The translations under genes were made by a program, and so were the position numbers. Below are positions 43,739 through 52,981 of a DNA stretch of 64,000 nt, piece by piece (the first letter of the stretch is position 1; the number at the start of each line of letters is the position of its first letter). The notes below the pieces were generated by a model. The model ran no database searches, was not told the DNA's origin, and saw nothing but the letters and a program-made list of their open reading frames with translations. The DNA comes from Bradyrhizobium sp. Ash2021 (GTDB taxonomy: Bacteria; Pseudomonadota; Alphaproteobacteria; Rhizobiales; Xanthobacteraceae). The DNA lies in NCBI RefSeq assembly GCF_031202265.1, contig NZ_CP100604.1, positions 6,554,501 through 6,618,500 of the forward strand, in the 5' to 3' direction.

Positions 43739-44652
43739 CTCGATGAGGCCCTTTGCGCTGTTGTGCTGCCGTCGGAGGCATTGCGCCACGACAATACACG
43801 ATAAGGCTCGTCGCCGCCTTCGAGAAGCAGGATCACGATTTCGGCCCCGCTGCGCCGTCCGTCCGGCAGTTCGACGTCGACCGCGATCCGATAGGCCCGG
43901 GAGCCCGAAAGTGTCGCGCCCTGGCCGCCGACCATCCCGATCAGGGATTGCGGGTCGATCGTGGGATCGCTGCGTTGCGTCAGCACGGATTGCAGATTCT
44001 CCGGTGTCATGTTCGGGAGCGCCGCCAGCACCTGCGGCGCGGCATCGAGGACATTGATCGTCGCCAGATTGCTGAACACCGTCACGAACGGAAGCATGCG
44101 CTCGATGATGGCGGGTGGAATGCCGCGCACGAGCCACAGTTCCTCGGACGACGGGAACGGCGCGTGGCGCGGGATATAAGGCGCTCCCGAGGTCCGATAG
44201 AACGAGTTTTCGGGGTCGTCGTCGCCGAGTTCGGTCGGGGCGCGCCAGGCGAGGATACGATCGGCATAGCCGGGCGCGTCCGACGGACTGGCGCCAAGCC
44301 CGATCATCAGTCCGGAGAGCAGGCCCTTCGGCGCGGCGTTGAGGTCGACGCGCGCGGCCTCGGAGCGGAAGGTCACAAACACGCGGCCCTGACCGACCCG
44401 GGCGTTAAACGTGCCGCTGGTCGGACGGAGGCCTTCCTTGACGGTCATCAGCTGATAAGCGGCAAGCTCGACCCCGGCTGTCACCAGTGCCTCGGCCTGG
44501 ATCCGGTCGGTGCTCCCGGCCACTACCACCGCGGTGTTGGTGACATAGACCAGATAAATCAGTACCAGAGCCGACAGCGCTGCGAGAATCCACAGCACGG
44601 CGACGACGATGAAGCCACGCGCGCCCGCTTTCGACGTCAAACCCAATTGCAT
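43735..44652 (-). CDS. gspK: Type II secretion minor pseudopilin GspK
   Basis: 305 aa from the ATG at 44652. The prepilin-type leader is AGARGFIVVAVLWILAALSA, with cleavage expected after ARG; as usual for GspK there is no Glu at +5. The large globular head has VDLNAAPKGLLSGLMIGLGA, PFPSSEELWLVRGIPPAIIE and ATINVLDAAPQVLAALPNM, the helix-hairpin-helix-like GspK (T2SSK) domain. It caps the pseudopilus tip with GspI and GspJ. 17 bp after gspJ; the open frame extending upstream to 45255 lies over gspJ and is not used. Confidence 0.88.
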   Translation of the reverse strand: MQLGLTSKAGARGFIVVAVLWILAALSALVLIYLVYVTNTAVVVAGSTDRIQAEALVTAGVELAAYQLMTVKEGLRPTSGTFNARVGQGRVFVTFRSEAARVDLNAAPKGLLSGLMIGLGASPSDAPGYADRILAWRAPTELGDDDPENSFYRTSGAPYIPRHAPFPSSEELWLVRGIPPAIIERMLPFVTVFSNLATINVLDAAPQVLAALPNMTPENLQSVLTQRSDPTIDPQSLIGMVGGQGATLSGSRAYRIAVDVELPDGRRSGAEIVILLLEGGDEPYRVLSWRNASDGSTTAQRASSR

Positions 44653-44669
44653 CCCGGCCGGCACAGCTC

Positions 44670-45374
44670 TCAGAGCTGCTCCTCTTTTTTGTCCGCATCC
44701 GGCTTCTGCTTCGCCGTCAGACAGGTCGCTGGATTCTTCGCCCGCACGCATTCGGCTGGCGCATTGACGTGAACGGTAGCGGCGCGGGAGACTGCAAGCA
44801 CCTGCCCGGTCGCGCTGTCGCGCACGGTGACACGGACCATATCCGGAAGCCGCGTCTTGCCGCGCCAGTCCGGCTGCCAGACCTGATCCGGCCCGGCATA
44901 GGAAAATGATACGCGAAGCGGCGCACGGATCAGAACGACCTGATCGGCAAAGCGAATTTGCGCATCCGACGGCATCGGCGTGAACGGTGCGCGCTCGCGC
45001 ACCATGGCAAGACCCTGACTGTCGGCCTTCTCGATCAGCCGGATGATTTCGAGCCCGGGACGCGCATTGGGACCGACCGCGGTTCGCAGGAAGGTAACCG
45101 CCAGCTCGGACCCCTCGAACAGCGGCGTCTTGGCATCGCCGTTGACCGGGATCGTCTCCGCGACCGAGAGGTCGGCCACGATGCGATCGAGACCCATCGC
45201 CAGTCGCTCGGCGCGCTGCACGCGCGCCATGCCCCGGTTCCAGTTCGGCAGCCACTGCGCCGTCACCGTCGCCAGCGCGGCCAGGATCACCGTCATCAGC
45301 AGCGTCGCCAGCAACACTTCGACCAGCGTGAAGCCAGCCTCACCGGCCGGCGCGCGTCGCGGGATCGCGCTCAT
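44670..45374 (-). CDS. gspJ: Type II secretion minor pseudopilin GspJ
   Basis: 234 aa. Prepilin leader EAGFTLVEVLLATLLMTVIL with Glu at +5 after the Gly cleavage point, then the GspJ head: MGLDRIVADLSVAETIPVNG, LRTAVGPNARPGLEIIRLIE, DQVVLIRAPLRVSFSYAGPD and VWQPDWRGKTRLPDMVRVTV. The C-terminus has a Cys pair (AECVRAKNPATCL) and a charged tail. ATGA overlap with gspI. Confidence 0.88.
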   Translation of the reverse strand: MSAIPRRAPAGEAGFTLVEVLLATLLMTVILAALATVTAQWLPNWNRGMARVQRAERLAMGLDRIVADLSVAETIPVNGDAKTPLFEGSELAVTFLRTAVGPNARPGLEIIRLIEKADSQGLAMVRERAPFTPMPSDAQIRFADQVVLIRAPLRVSFSYAGPDQVWQPDWRGKTRLPDMVRVTVRDSATGQVLAVSRAATVHVNAPAECVRAKNPATCLTAKQKPDADKKEEQL

Positions 45375-45772
45375 TCGGCGAGCTTCGGCACGATCCGCAC
45401 CGTCACCACCTGGATGGCTGGGCCGCCTGGCGCCTGCATCCGCATGTTGACGGCCATCGGCACGAACGGGCTGGTTTGCGCACCGTCCGGCACCGCCATG
45501 TTCAGCGGCGCGACATCGATCCGCCAGCGATGGCCCGCCAGTTCGCCGGACTGGCGGCCAGGTTTCAGGAGATTGCGCGCCGGCAGCGCGGCCAGCAGCG
45601 TCTCGGCGGCTCCGGTCAGGGCCAGCCGCTGGTCGATCGAGCGCGTGCCCTTCACGGTGGTGCCGATGACCGCCCCGATCGACGACAGCACGGCCGCGAT
45701 GATCGCCAGCGCCACCAGCGCCTCGATCAGCGTAAAACCCTTTTCGCCGTCAGAGCAGCTTCTGCGGGACAA
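45371..45772 (-). CDS. gspI: Type II secretion minor pseudopilin GspI
   Basis: 133 aa with leader EKGFTLIEALVALAIIAAVL (Gly cleavage point, Glu at +5), LALTGAAETLLAALPARNLL and the short GspI head ending VTVRIVPKLAE. Normal size for GspI. Its start lies inside the 3' end of gspH (23-bp overlap). Confidence 0.85.
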   Translation of the reverse strand: MSRRSCSDGEKGFTLIEALVALAIIAAVLSSIGAVIGTTVKGTRSIDQRLALTGAAETLLAALPARNLLKPGRQSGELAGHRWRIDVAPLNMAVPDGAQTSPFVPMAVNMRMQAPGGPAIQVVTVRIVPKLAE

Positions 45773-46226
45773 TATCGACGCCTCCGGTCAGCCAGTTGAC
45801 GCGCACTTCAAATCCCATCCCCGGCCGTACCAGCGCGATCACGCCGCCGCACGACATCCCGGACGGAAAGAAATCGATCGATCTGCCGGCAACGCGATCC
45901 GCGCAGCGCGATGCCAGTAGCGCGTTCACGGACACGTCATTGGGCAGACGGATGACGCGGCCGGTGACGCCGGAGCGGATCGACCGCGTCTCCGCATCGA
46001 CCAGGGTCGCGACCTGGATTTGCCGGCGCAACGCGGCATTGCGATCCGTCTTCAATAGCGCAGCGGTTTCGACCGCATAGCTCTCCAGCTTCGCACGCGA
46101 GGTGGCGCGCGGAATTGCGGGCAGGATGATCGCGGCAAGCAGGCCGATGATGGCGAGTACGCAAAGGATTTCGATCAATGCGAACCCTCTGTCGCCTCCG
46201 CCGCTTCTAGCGCGTGCCGCTGGCAA
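45750..46226 (-). CDS. gspH: Type II secretion minor pseudopilin GspH
   Basis: Prepilin leader GDRGFALIEILCVLAIIGLL (Glu at +5), a conserved ATSRAKLESYAVETAALLKT helix and the beta head with GVTGRVIRLPNDVSVNALLA and SIDFFPSGMSCGGVIALVRP-G. No ATG lies close to the leader; the best start is a TTG at 46226, giving MPAARARSGGGDRG before the cleaved peptide (158 aa) and overlapping gspG by 20 bp. The open frame reaches 46388, but that would put about 70 residues before the leader, which is not seen in the family. Confidence 0.8.
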   Translation of the reverse strand: MPAARARSGGGDRGFALIEILCVLAIIGLLAAIILPAIPRATSRAKLESYAVETAALLKTDRNAALRRQIQVATLVDAETRSIRSGVTGRVIRLPNDVSVNALLASRCADRVAGRSIDFFPSGMSCGGVIALVRPGMGFEVRVNWLTGGVDIVPQKLL

Positions 46227-46659
46227 TATCGGCTGCCGTTCCACTGCCGCCTTCCTGACCGTCGGAGCCAAGGGAAATAATCTCGTAGGGCGCGTGCTCA
46301 CCCGGCGCACGGTAGACATAGCTGCGACCCCAGGGATCGTTGGGCACCACCCCGCCGCGCAAATATGGTCCGTTCCATCCAGGCGCATTGTTGCTGCGCG
46401 TCAGCGCCGCGAGGCCTTCGTTGCTGTTGGGATAGCGCCCAAGGTCCAGATAATAGAGATCGAGCGCGCTGGAGAAGCTTTCGATCTGGATTTTGGCGGC
46501 CTTCGCCTTGGACTCGCTGAGATAATTCAGCACCCGCGGTCCGACCAGCGCCATGATCAGGCCGATGATGGTGATCACCACGAGGATTTCGACCAGCGTA
46601 AAGCCGGCCTGCGACCTGCGCCGGCGTCTTGCCGCGCTGACTGTCAAATTTCGACGCAC
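46207..46659 (-). CDS. gspG: Type II secretion major pseudopilin GspG
   Basis: 150 aa. Leader RRRSQAGFTLVEILVVITII with Glu at +5; the very conserved LYYLDLGRYPNSNEGLAALT and GPYLRGGVVPNDPWGRSYVY segments (calcium-site/loop region of GspG) leave no doubt. It forms the body of the pseudopilus after processing by GspO (52215-52775). Confidence 0.94.
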   Translation of the reverse strand: MRRNLTVSAARRRRRSQAGFTLVEILVVITIIGLIMALVGPRVLNYLSESKAKAAKIQIESFSSALDLYYLDLGRYPNSNEGLAALTRSNNAPGWNGPYLRGGVVPNDPWGRSYVYRAPGEHAPYEIISLGSDGQEGGSGTAADIASGTR

Positions 46660-46678
46660 CGGTATCTCCTGAAAACCT

Positions 46679-47893
46679 CTAACCTACGATCTGACTGACG
46701 GACATTAACGCTGTCATGACAGACACGATCAATCCACCGACGACAATGCTGATGACGATGATTGCCGCGGGGCCTGCGATCCCGACCACGCGATCGAGCG
46801 TGCGCTGCAGCTTGGCCTCGTAGAATTCGGCCACCCGGCCCGCCAGGGCGGGCAATTGTCCGGTTTCATCGCCGAGCCGCAGCATCCGCACCGCCATCGA
46901 CGGCAGCGCCTGGGTCTCGGCCAGCGCATCCGACAGTTTTGCGCCGTGGCGGACCCGATCGGCGGCGTCGGTCCAGACCTCGGATGGACCTGCGGTCGAC
47001 ATCATATCGACGAGGATGCGCAGCGTCGTCGTCAAATTGACGCCGCTGCCGAGCAAAAGGCCGAGATTCCGGCAGAACAGCGAGCTCCGGTAATACTTCA
47101 TAACCTCGCGAATGGCGGGCAGCCGGGTCAGCGTGTTCATGAAACCGCGGCGAACGCCCTCCTGACGCAGCAGCAACCAGCTACCCGCGATGACTGCACC
47201 GAGTATCGCCAGCACGGCGTCGGAATTGGCCCGCAGGAAGGTCGAAAGGTTCAGAAAACCCAGAATAAACGGGTCCACCTTGGCGCCGAAATCCTGCAGC
47301 ACGCTGGCAAATTGCGGCAGCACGAACGTGAGGAAGAACAACAGCACGCATCCGGCGGCGCCCAGCACGAACAGCGGGTAGCGGACCGCCTCGACCAGCC
47401 GCCGCTTCAGCGCCTCGGTGCGGGTCCGTTCATCGGCCAGCACTTCCAGCACCTGGTCCAGCGATCCCGAGGCCTCGCCGACGCGGATCAGCGCCACATA
47501 CATTGGCGGGAACAGACCCTCGTGCCGCGACAGCGCTTCCGCAAAACTCTCGCCGGCAACGACGCGCGACCTGATATCGGCCACCACCGGCCGCAACCGG
47601 CCGAAATCGCGATCGGCGGCGAGCAGTTCTAGGCCGTCATTGATCCGCGCCCCGGCGCGCAGCAACAGCGCCATGTCGCGCGTGAAAATCGTGATGTCCT
47701 CGGCCTTGGGCTTGTTGAACAGGCTGCTGAAGGCGTTGCGTGCCGAGCCGCCCTCCTCCAGCGTGACGTTGTCGACCAGCACCAGACCGAGACGCTCGAT
47801 CCGCTGCGCGACGTCGCCGGGCGCGGGTGCGGCGATCGCACCGGAGACCAGTTCGCCATTGCCGTTGAGCGCGCGGTAGCGGTAATTGGGCAT
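46679..47893 (-). CDS. gspF: Type II secretion inner-membrane protein GspF
   Basis: 404 aa, starting MPNYRYRALNGNGELVSGAI. Two repeated T2SSF helical domains with ITIFTRDMALLLRAGARIND, ALIRVGEASGSLDQVLEVLA, and in the second FCRNLGLLLGSGVNLTTTLR and MLRLGDETGQLPALAGRVAE. Three membrane spans; the last, AIIVISIVVGGLIVSVMTAL, is near the C-terminus. Four bases after gspE. Confidence 0.94.
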   Translation of the reverse strand: MPNYRYRALNGNGELVSGAIAAPAPGDVAQRIERLGLVLVDNVTLEEGGSARNAFSSLFNKPKAEDITIFTRDMALLLRAGARINDGLELLAADRDFGRLRPVVADIRSRVVAGESFAEALSRHEGLFPPMYVALIRVGEASGSLDQVLEVLADERTRTEALKRRLVEAVRYPLFVLGAAGCVLLFFLTFVLPQFASVLQDFGAKVDPFILGFLNLSTFLRANSDAVLAILGAVIAGSWLLLRQEGVRRGFMNTLTRLPAIREVMKYYRSSLFCRNLGLLLGSGVNLTTTLRILVDMMSTAGPSEVWTDAADRVRHGAKLSDALAETQALPSMAVRMLRLGDETGQLPALAGRVAEFYEAKLQRTLDRVVGIAGPAAIIVISIVVGGLIVSVMTALMSVSQIVG

Positions 47894-47897
47894 CGGA

Positions 47898-49586
47898 TCA
47901 CCGCACTGTCGTGACGCGGAAAACCTCGGGGACGGTGGTCACCCCGGCGCGGCATTTGGCGACCGCGTCCGCCAGCATCGTGGTCATGCCGCCCGCCATC
48001 GCGGCGGAATCGATGGTGTGCGAGTCGGTCTGTGGCCCGACCAGCTTGCGCACGTCTTCCGACATTTCGAGGATCTCGAAAACGCCGTTGCGGCCGCGGA
48101 AACCGGTACCGCCGCAGCGCTCGCAGCCGCCCGCTTCATGAACCACCTCGCCTGCACTGAAGCCGATCACGGCGAAGCGCGGGTCGTTGTCGATATCGTG
48201 GGCGGTCAATGTGTGCGGCACCTTGCAGCGGTCGCACAGCACCCGCACCAGCCGCTGCGCGAGCACGGCCCGCAGCGTCGATTTCAGGAGAAAGCCTTCG
48301 ATGCCGAGATCGATCAGCCGCGGCACGGCGGCAGCCGCGGTCTCGGTATGCAGCGTGGTCAGCACGAGATGGCCGGTGAGCGCGGCATGGATGGCGATAT
48401 GGGCGGTCTCGGCGTCGCGGATCTCGCCGACCATGATGACGTCCGGGTCCTGGCGCACGAACGAGCGCATCGCGGACGCAAAGGTGAGGCCGATGGAGGG
48501 CTTGACCTGCGACTGATTGATGCCGGGGATCTCGTATTCGACGGGGTCCTCGATGGTGAGGATCTTGCGGGTCGGCTCGTTCAGGATCGACAGCATGGTC
48601 GCAAGCGTCGTGGTCTTGCCGCTGCCGGTTGGCCCCGTCACCACGATCATGCCATGCGGCAGCGCCAGCAACCGCGTCATGATCTGCTCGTCCCGGGTGA
48701 AGAGGCCGAGCTTGCCCATTTCGAGCAGGCCGCGGTCGCGCGGCAGGAGACGAATGACGGCACTCTCGCCGGCCTGCGTCGGCATGGTGGCGACGCGCAC
48801 GTCGAGCTCGGCGCGGCTGACGCGCACCCGCGCAGCGCCGTCCTGCGGCAAGCGGCGCTCGGCAATGTTGAGGCCGGCCAGAATCTTGACGCGCGAGATC
48901 AGCGCCTGCGGCGGGATGCCCGACGGCGACGGCATCGCCCGCAGCAGCCCGTCGACGCGCATCCGCACCACGAGCCCGGTGCGGAACGGCTCGATGTGGA
49001 TGTCGCTGGCGCGCAGCTCGACCGCGCGCTCCAGGAGATCGTTGAGCGCGCGCACCACGGGAGCGCCGCTGGCCAGATCGCGCAGGCTCTCGATGTCGTC
49101 GTCGGATTGCTGGCTCGCTCCCCTCGCCCCCTCTTCCGCCGCCGCACCATCGGCCTCGATGCGCTGGTCGAGTACGGTGGTGATGTCCTCGAACGAGCCC
49201 ACCGCGACCTCGACCGGCTCACCGAATACGATTTCGGCGGCGCGGATGGCCGCGGTGTCGGAAGGATCGGCGACCGCCAGACGATAACTTCCATTCGGCG
49301 CCCGCACCGGGAAGATCGTGGACTCGCGCAGGAAGCGGCGGGAAAATCCGTCGAGGCAGGGCGTCGATGCCAGGAGTTGCGGCAGGCTCAACCGCACCAC
49401 GCCCCAATAATCCGAAACCTCGTCGGCAAATTCGGCCGCCGAAAGGTCGGTCGCTTCCCACAGCTCGCGCAGCGGGCGCGTCAGGGTTGAATTCACAGGA
49501 TTTTCGACGCGCGCCCGCGCCCGCGCCGGCAACGAATATTTTTCCAGGATGTGCTGCCGGAAGGTCTCTGCGGACAGGTCTCGCAT
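47898..49586 (-). CDS. gspE: Type II secretion ATPase GspE
   Basis: 562 aa from the ATG at 49586 (GGTGGGAA just upstream; another ATG at 49622 is possible). N1E-like domain (LRELWEATDLSAAEFADEVS), LRASDIHIEPFRTGLVVRMR, Walker A GPTGSGKTTTLATM near residue 315, Asp box IEDPVEYEIPG, Walker B VMVGEIRDAETA, and a tetracysteine zinc site (CDRCKVPH ... CERCGGTGFRG, residues 450-490) that marks GspE-type ATPases. First gene of the E-M operon, divergent from gspD. Confidence 0.95.
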   Translation of the reverse strand: MRDLSAETFRQHILEKYSLPARARARVENPVNSTLTRPLRELWEATDLSAAEFADEVSDYWGVVRLSLPQLLASTPCLDGFSRRFLRESTIFPVRAPNGSYRLAVADPSDTAAIRAAEIVFGEPVEVAVGSFEDITTVLDQRIEADGAAAEEGARGASQQSDDDIESLRDLASGAPVVRALNDLLERAVELRASDIHIEPFRTGLVVRMRVDGLLRAMPSPSGIPPQALISRVKILAGLNIAERRLPQDGAARVRVSRAELDVRVATMPTQAGESAVIRLLPRDRGLLEMGKLGLFTRDEQIMTRLLALPHGMIVVTGPTGSGKTTTLATMLSILNEPTRKILTIEDPVEYEIPGINQSQVKPSIGLTFASAMRSFVRQDPDVIMVGEIRDAETAHIAIHAALTGHLVLTTLHTETAAAAVPRLIDLGIEGFLLKSTLRAVLAQRLVRVLCDRCKVPHTLTAHDIDNDPRFAVIGFSAGEVVHEAGGCERCGGTGFRGRNGVFEILEMSEDVRKLVGPQTDSHTIDSAAMAGGMTTMLADAVAKCRAGVTTVPEVFRVTTVR

Positions 49587-49701
49587 CGAATTCCCACCGC
49601 TAACCTTGTTACTGGAATACAACAGCTCTTGCGTGCAGCAAGACGGCCTTTGCCCTTGACTTATTTAGTAGCAAAAACATAATCGTGGCGCAAACAATTG
49701 A

Positions 49702-49735
49702 ACGCCCGGACCATGGGGGATCGGGCGTATTTTTT
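49702..49735 (+). terminator. Terminator-like hairpin with T-run in the gspD leader
   Basis: ACGCCCG / CGGGCGT, a perfect 7-bp stem with a 13-base loop, is followed at once by ATTTTTT on the plus strand and lies about 30 bp before the gspD start. No plus-strand gene precedes it, so it would act on the gspD leader transcript, as an attenuator, or shield gspD from upstream readthrough if the gspD promoter lies after it. Confidence 0.6.
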
Positions 49736-49764
49736 CAGTACAGCACAGCGTTGGTAGGCGTATC

Positions 49765-52152
49765 TTGATCAAAGTGGTCCATCCGCTTTCGCGCCTGCGT
49801 TCAGGACTGGCTGGAACGCTCGTTCTATTTTTGTCCGCTTTCGCGCTAACCGCGTGCATCGTGACCGCCGATCAGTCGATCGAGAGCAATCCCAAAGACC
49901 CGCGCGCCCAGGACGTCGGCGAAAGGATCCAGTCCATCGATCTGCTGCCGCGCCAGACCGCGGATAGCGAAGCCACCGGCCTCCGGCAGCCGAGCGGATC
50001 GCGCCCGGCGATCTACCTTAGCGACGGCTCGACACCGCAAGGCGCGGCCCTGACGGAGCGCGATGGCGCCGGCGGAAGTGGCAACGGCTACGATCTCAAT
50101 TTCGAAAACGCGCCGGTCGCCACGGTGGCGAAGGTCATCCTTGGCGACGTGTTGAACGTCGGCTACAGCATCGACCCACGCGTGCAGGGAACCGTGACGC
50201 TGGCCTCGGTTCGCCCGGTGGCGAAAGCTGACGCGCTGTACGTGCTGGAAAACGCACTCAAGATGTCCGGCGTGGCGCTGGCGCGCGATCGCAACGGATA
50301 CCGGCTGCTGCCGTCGGCGGAAGCCGGACCCGGCGGCCTCGACCGCACCGCCTCCGCCGAAGCCGGCCAGGGCATCAGCGTGGTTCCGCTGCGCTATGTT
50401 TCGGCGCAGACGGTGTTCAAGCTGCTCGATGCCTTCGGTGTGAAAGCTGCCACCGTTCGCCCGGACAACGGACGCAATACCCTGATGATCACCGGTAGCG
50501 GCTCCGACCGGGCGGCGGCGATTGACACCATCCTGAGCTTCGACGCCGACTGGATGAAGGGACAATCGGTCGGCATTTTCCCGGTGCGCAACTCGACCCC
50601 GGAGCCGCTGATTTCCGAACTCGAGAAGATCATGGATTCGGGCGACGGCGGCCTCACCCAGAACATGGTCAAGTTCCAGCCGATCGGCCGGCTCAATTCC
50701 ATCATGGTGGTGAGCCAGAAGTCCGAATATCTCAAGCGCGCCGGCACCTGGATCGCGCGGCTCGACAAATCCGATACCGAAGCCGCCAACATGAAGTCCT
50801 ACCCCTTGCGCTACGGGAATTCGAAAACTGTGGTGGCGCTGCTCAACGAAATGCTGATCGGCCGCGGTGGCGGCGGCGGGAGCCTCGACAGTGCCGCGAG
50901 CCAGATTTCGCCCGGTGCCGGCCTTTCGTTGTCCTCCTCCGGCAACAATCCAGTCGCCTCGCTGAGCGCATTGCCGACCGCGGGTGCCGGCGCTCCCGTG
51001 CCCATCACCGGAGGTCCGGGGTTGTCGCTGGGCGCGCGTCCGGCTCCCGCTCAAGCTCAAGGTCAAGCTCAAACTTCGAGTCTGGATTCCCTGTCCGGCA
51101 ACGGGTCGGGCTCCGGCGCGAAGTCGGTCGGCAGCGGCGGCTATCTCCAGAACGTCCGGATCACGGCTGACGTCACCAACAATGCGATTCTCGTCTACGC
51201 CAACAGCGAATCGCAACGCATCGTGGAACAGACGATCCAGCAGATCGACCGGCCGCAGCGCCAGATCGCGATCGAGGCCACGATCGCCGAGATCACGTTG
51301 AACGATCAACTGAACTACGGCGTGCAGTATTTCCTGGCGAGCCAGAAAGGCTCGATCTCCAGCACGATTCCCGGCGTCACCACTACCGGTACCGGTACCA
51401 CGACCACCGGTGGTACCACGACCACGGCGATCGAGCCCGCCAGCAACGCCGTCAACGCCGCCGCCGGTGCGCTGCTGGGGCGTGTGCTTCCCGGATTCAA
51501 TCTCTTGGTCGGCGCGGAGAATTCGCCGCGCGTCATTCTCGACGCGCTGCATAACATCACCAATGTCAAGGTGCTGTCCAACCCGTCGCTGGTCGTACTC
51601 GACAATCAGGCCGCGACCTTGCAGGTCGGCGACCAGGTGCCGTTCTCGACCGGCACCGCGACCGTGCTGACCGCGAACAACACCGTGGTCAACACCATCG
51701 ACTACAAGAACACCGGCATCATCCTTCGCGTGCTGCCGCGCGCCAACGCCAACGGCAACGTCGTGCTCGACATCGAGCAGGAGATCTCCAGCGTGGCGGC
51801 GGGAAGCGCGGGATCGCTGACGCCGACGATTTCGCAGCGGCGCGTCAAGAGCTCGATCGCGGTGACGAGCGGCCAGACCGTGCTGCTGGCGGGCCTGATC
51901 AGCGAGACCGAAAACAGGCAACGGCAAGGCATTCCGGTGCTGGATTCCATTCCCGGCCTCGGCGACGCATTTTCGCATCAGACCAACTCGCGGGCGCGGA
52001 CCGAGTTGATCCTGTTCATCCGTCCGACGGTGATCAGGGACCCCATCGATGCCCATGTCATCGCCGAGGAAATGCGCAGCAAGATGAACAACCGCCTGGT
52101 CGGCACCAGCAATCCCGTGGTCGTGGTCGATCCGCCGCGCGCCACGCGCTAG
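49765..52152 (+). CDS. gspD: Type II secretion outer-membrane secretin GspD
   Basis: 795 aa from a TTG at 49765. The N-terminus LFLSAFALTACIV has a lipobox with Cys31, so it may be a lipoprotein secretin. Periplasmic N-domains follow: YDLNFENAPVATVAKVILGD (N0), FPVRNSTPEPLISELEKIMD, YPLRYGNSKTVVALLNEMLI and NNAILVYANSESQRIVEQTI. A Gly/Ser/Ala/Gln-rich loop is at residues ~365-460. The secretin core has IEATIAEITLNDQLNYGVQY and VGDQVPFSTGTATV near residue 625 (VPxxxG motif), ending with LILFIRPTVIRD. A Thr/Gly-rich insertion (TGTGTTTTGGTTTT) lies in the core near residue 535-550. Confidence 0.94.
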   Translation: MIKVVHPLSRLRSGLAGTLVLFLSAFALTACIVTADQSIESNPKDPRAQDVGERIQSIDLLPRQTADSEATGLRQPSGSRPAIYLSDGSTPQGAALTERDGAGGSGNGYDLNFENAPVATVAKVILGDVLNVGYSIDPRVQGTVTLASVRPVAKADALYVLENALKMSGVALARDRNGYRLLPSAEAGPGGLDRTASAEAGQGISVVPLRYVSAQTVFKLLDAFGVKAATVRPDNGRNTLMITGSGSDRAAAIDTILSFDADWMKGQSVGIFPVRNSTPEPLISELEKIMDSGDGGLTQNMVKFQPIGRLNSIMVVSQKSEYLKRAGTWIARLDKSDTEAANMKSYPLRYGNSKTVVALLNEMLIGRGGGGGSLDSAASQISPGAGLSLSSSGNNPVASLSALPTAGAGAPVPITGGPGLSLGARPAPAQAQGQAQTSSLDSLSGNGSGSGAKSVGSGGYLQNVRITADVTNNAILVYANSESQRIVEQTIQQIDRPQRQIAIEATIAEITLNDQLNYGVQYFLASQKGSISSTIPGVTTTGTGTTTTGGTTTTAIEPASNAVNAAAGALLGRVLPGFNLLVGAENSPRVILDALHNITNVKVLSNPSLVVLDNQAATLQVGDQVPFSTGTATVLTANNTVVNTIDYKNTGIILRVLPRANANGNVVLDIEQEISSVAAGSAGSLTPTISQRRVKSSIAVTSGQTVLLAGLISETENRQRQGIPVLDSIPGLGDAFSHQTNSRARTELILFIRPTVIRDPIDAHVIAEEMRSKMNNRLVGTSNPVVVVDPPRATR

Positions 52153-52214
52153 CGCGCCGTCGCGACAGCGGTGCGGGCTTTGGGAATGCATTATCCGCAA
52201 GCCGGTCTGATCGC

Positions 52215-52775
52215 GTGATCGTCCAATCGACAGGCCGGCAAGCCCTTCTCGGCCTGATGCTGCTGGCGGTGGTTGGGGTCAGCCTTACCGCGGCGCCCGG
52301 ACTCGACGGCGTGCTGGGCGCGTTCCTGGGCGCGCTGATGCTGGCAATCGCGGCCAGCGACTTCCGCCGCTACATCATTCCCAACGAACTGACGGGCGCA
52401 GCATTGGCGCTGGCGCTATTCCGCGCCGGGGCGGCCGGACCGGAGGCGGGTTGGGAGGCGCTGATCTGGGCCGCCGGGAGGGGGCTGGCCATCGCGCTGC
52501 CTTTCCTGGCCCTGATGACCGGTTACCGATGGTGGCGCGGCCGCGACGGGCTCGGGCTCGGCGATATCAAGCTCGCCGCCGTCGCCGGCGCGTGGCTCAA
52601 CTTCGTAACGGTCTTTGCAGTGGTCGAGCTCGCGACCCTGTCGGCGCTCGGCGCCTACTTCGTGAGCGGCTATCTCAGGAAGCGTCCGCTCAAGGCAACG
52701 GCGCGGCTTCCATTCGGGCTGTTCCTCGCACCGGCGATCTGGATCGGCTGGCTGGTCGAGGCGATGTTAAGATAA
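52215..52775 (+). CDS. gspO: Prepilin peptidase GspO (A24 family, short form)
   Basis: 186 aa, GTG start. About six membrane segments with the two catalytic Asp of the A24 family: AASDFRRYIIPNELTG near residue 48 and GLGLGDIKLAAVAGAWL (GxGD motif) near 118. It lacks the N-terminal methyltransferase domain of classical PilD, as in CpaA/TadV-like peptidases. 62 bp downstream of gspD on the same strand; it would process GspG-K. Confidence 0.88.
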   Translation: MIVQSTGRQALLGLMLLAVVGVSLTAAPGLDGVLGAFLGALMLAIAASDFRRYIIPNELTGAALALALFRAGAAGPEAGWEALIWAAGRGLAIALPFLALMTGYRWWRGRDGLGLGDIKLAAVAGAWLNFVTVFAVVELATLSALGAYFVSGYLRKRPLKATARLPFGLFLAPAIWIGWLVEAMLR

Positions 52776-52981
52776 CGAGCCTGTCTTGCTTTTGGCGGCC
52801 GGCCGCGGCTGACGCCTGAACCCAAGCCTGCCCCGCATCCAGCTGTTAAAGCTCAGGTAGCAGCAAGAAATTCTTACTATCCATGATTGTTTGACGATGG
52901 ATGGTCTTCGCCTAACATTATCGGTCTAGGCATCAGGTCATTATTGCTAAGTTTATTTTCTGCGTCGTACGGGGGTTCGTC

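Noticed and set aside
49846..52200. 784-codon open frame opposite gspD
   Set aside because: Exactly antisense to a clear secretin gene; His/Arg/Gly-rich translation with no domain. It is a by-product of high GC codon bias.
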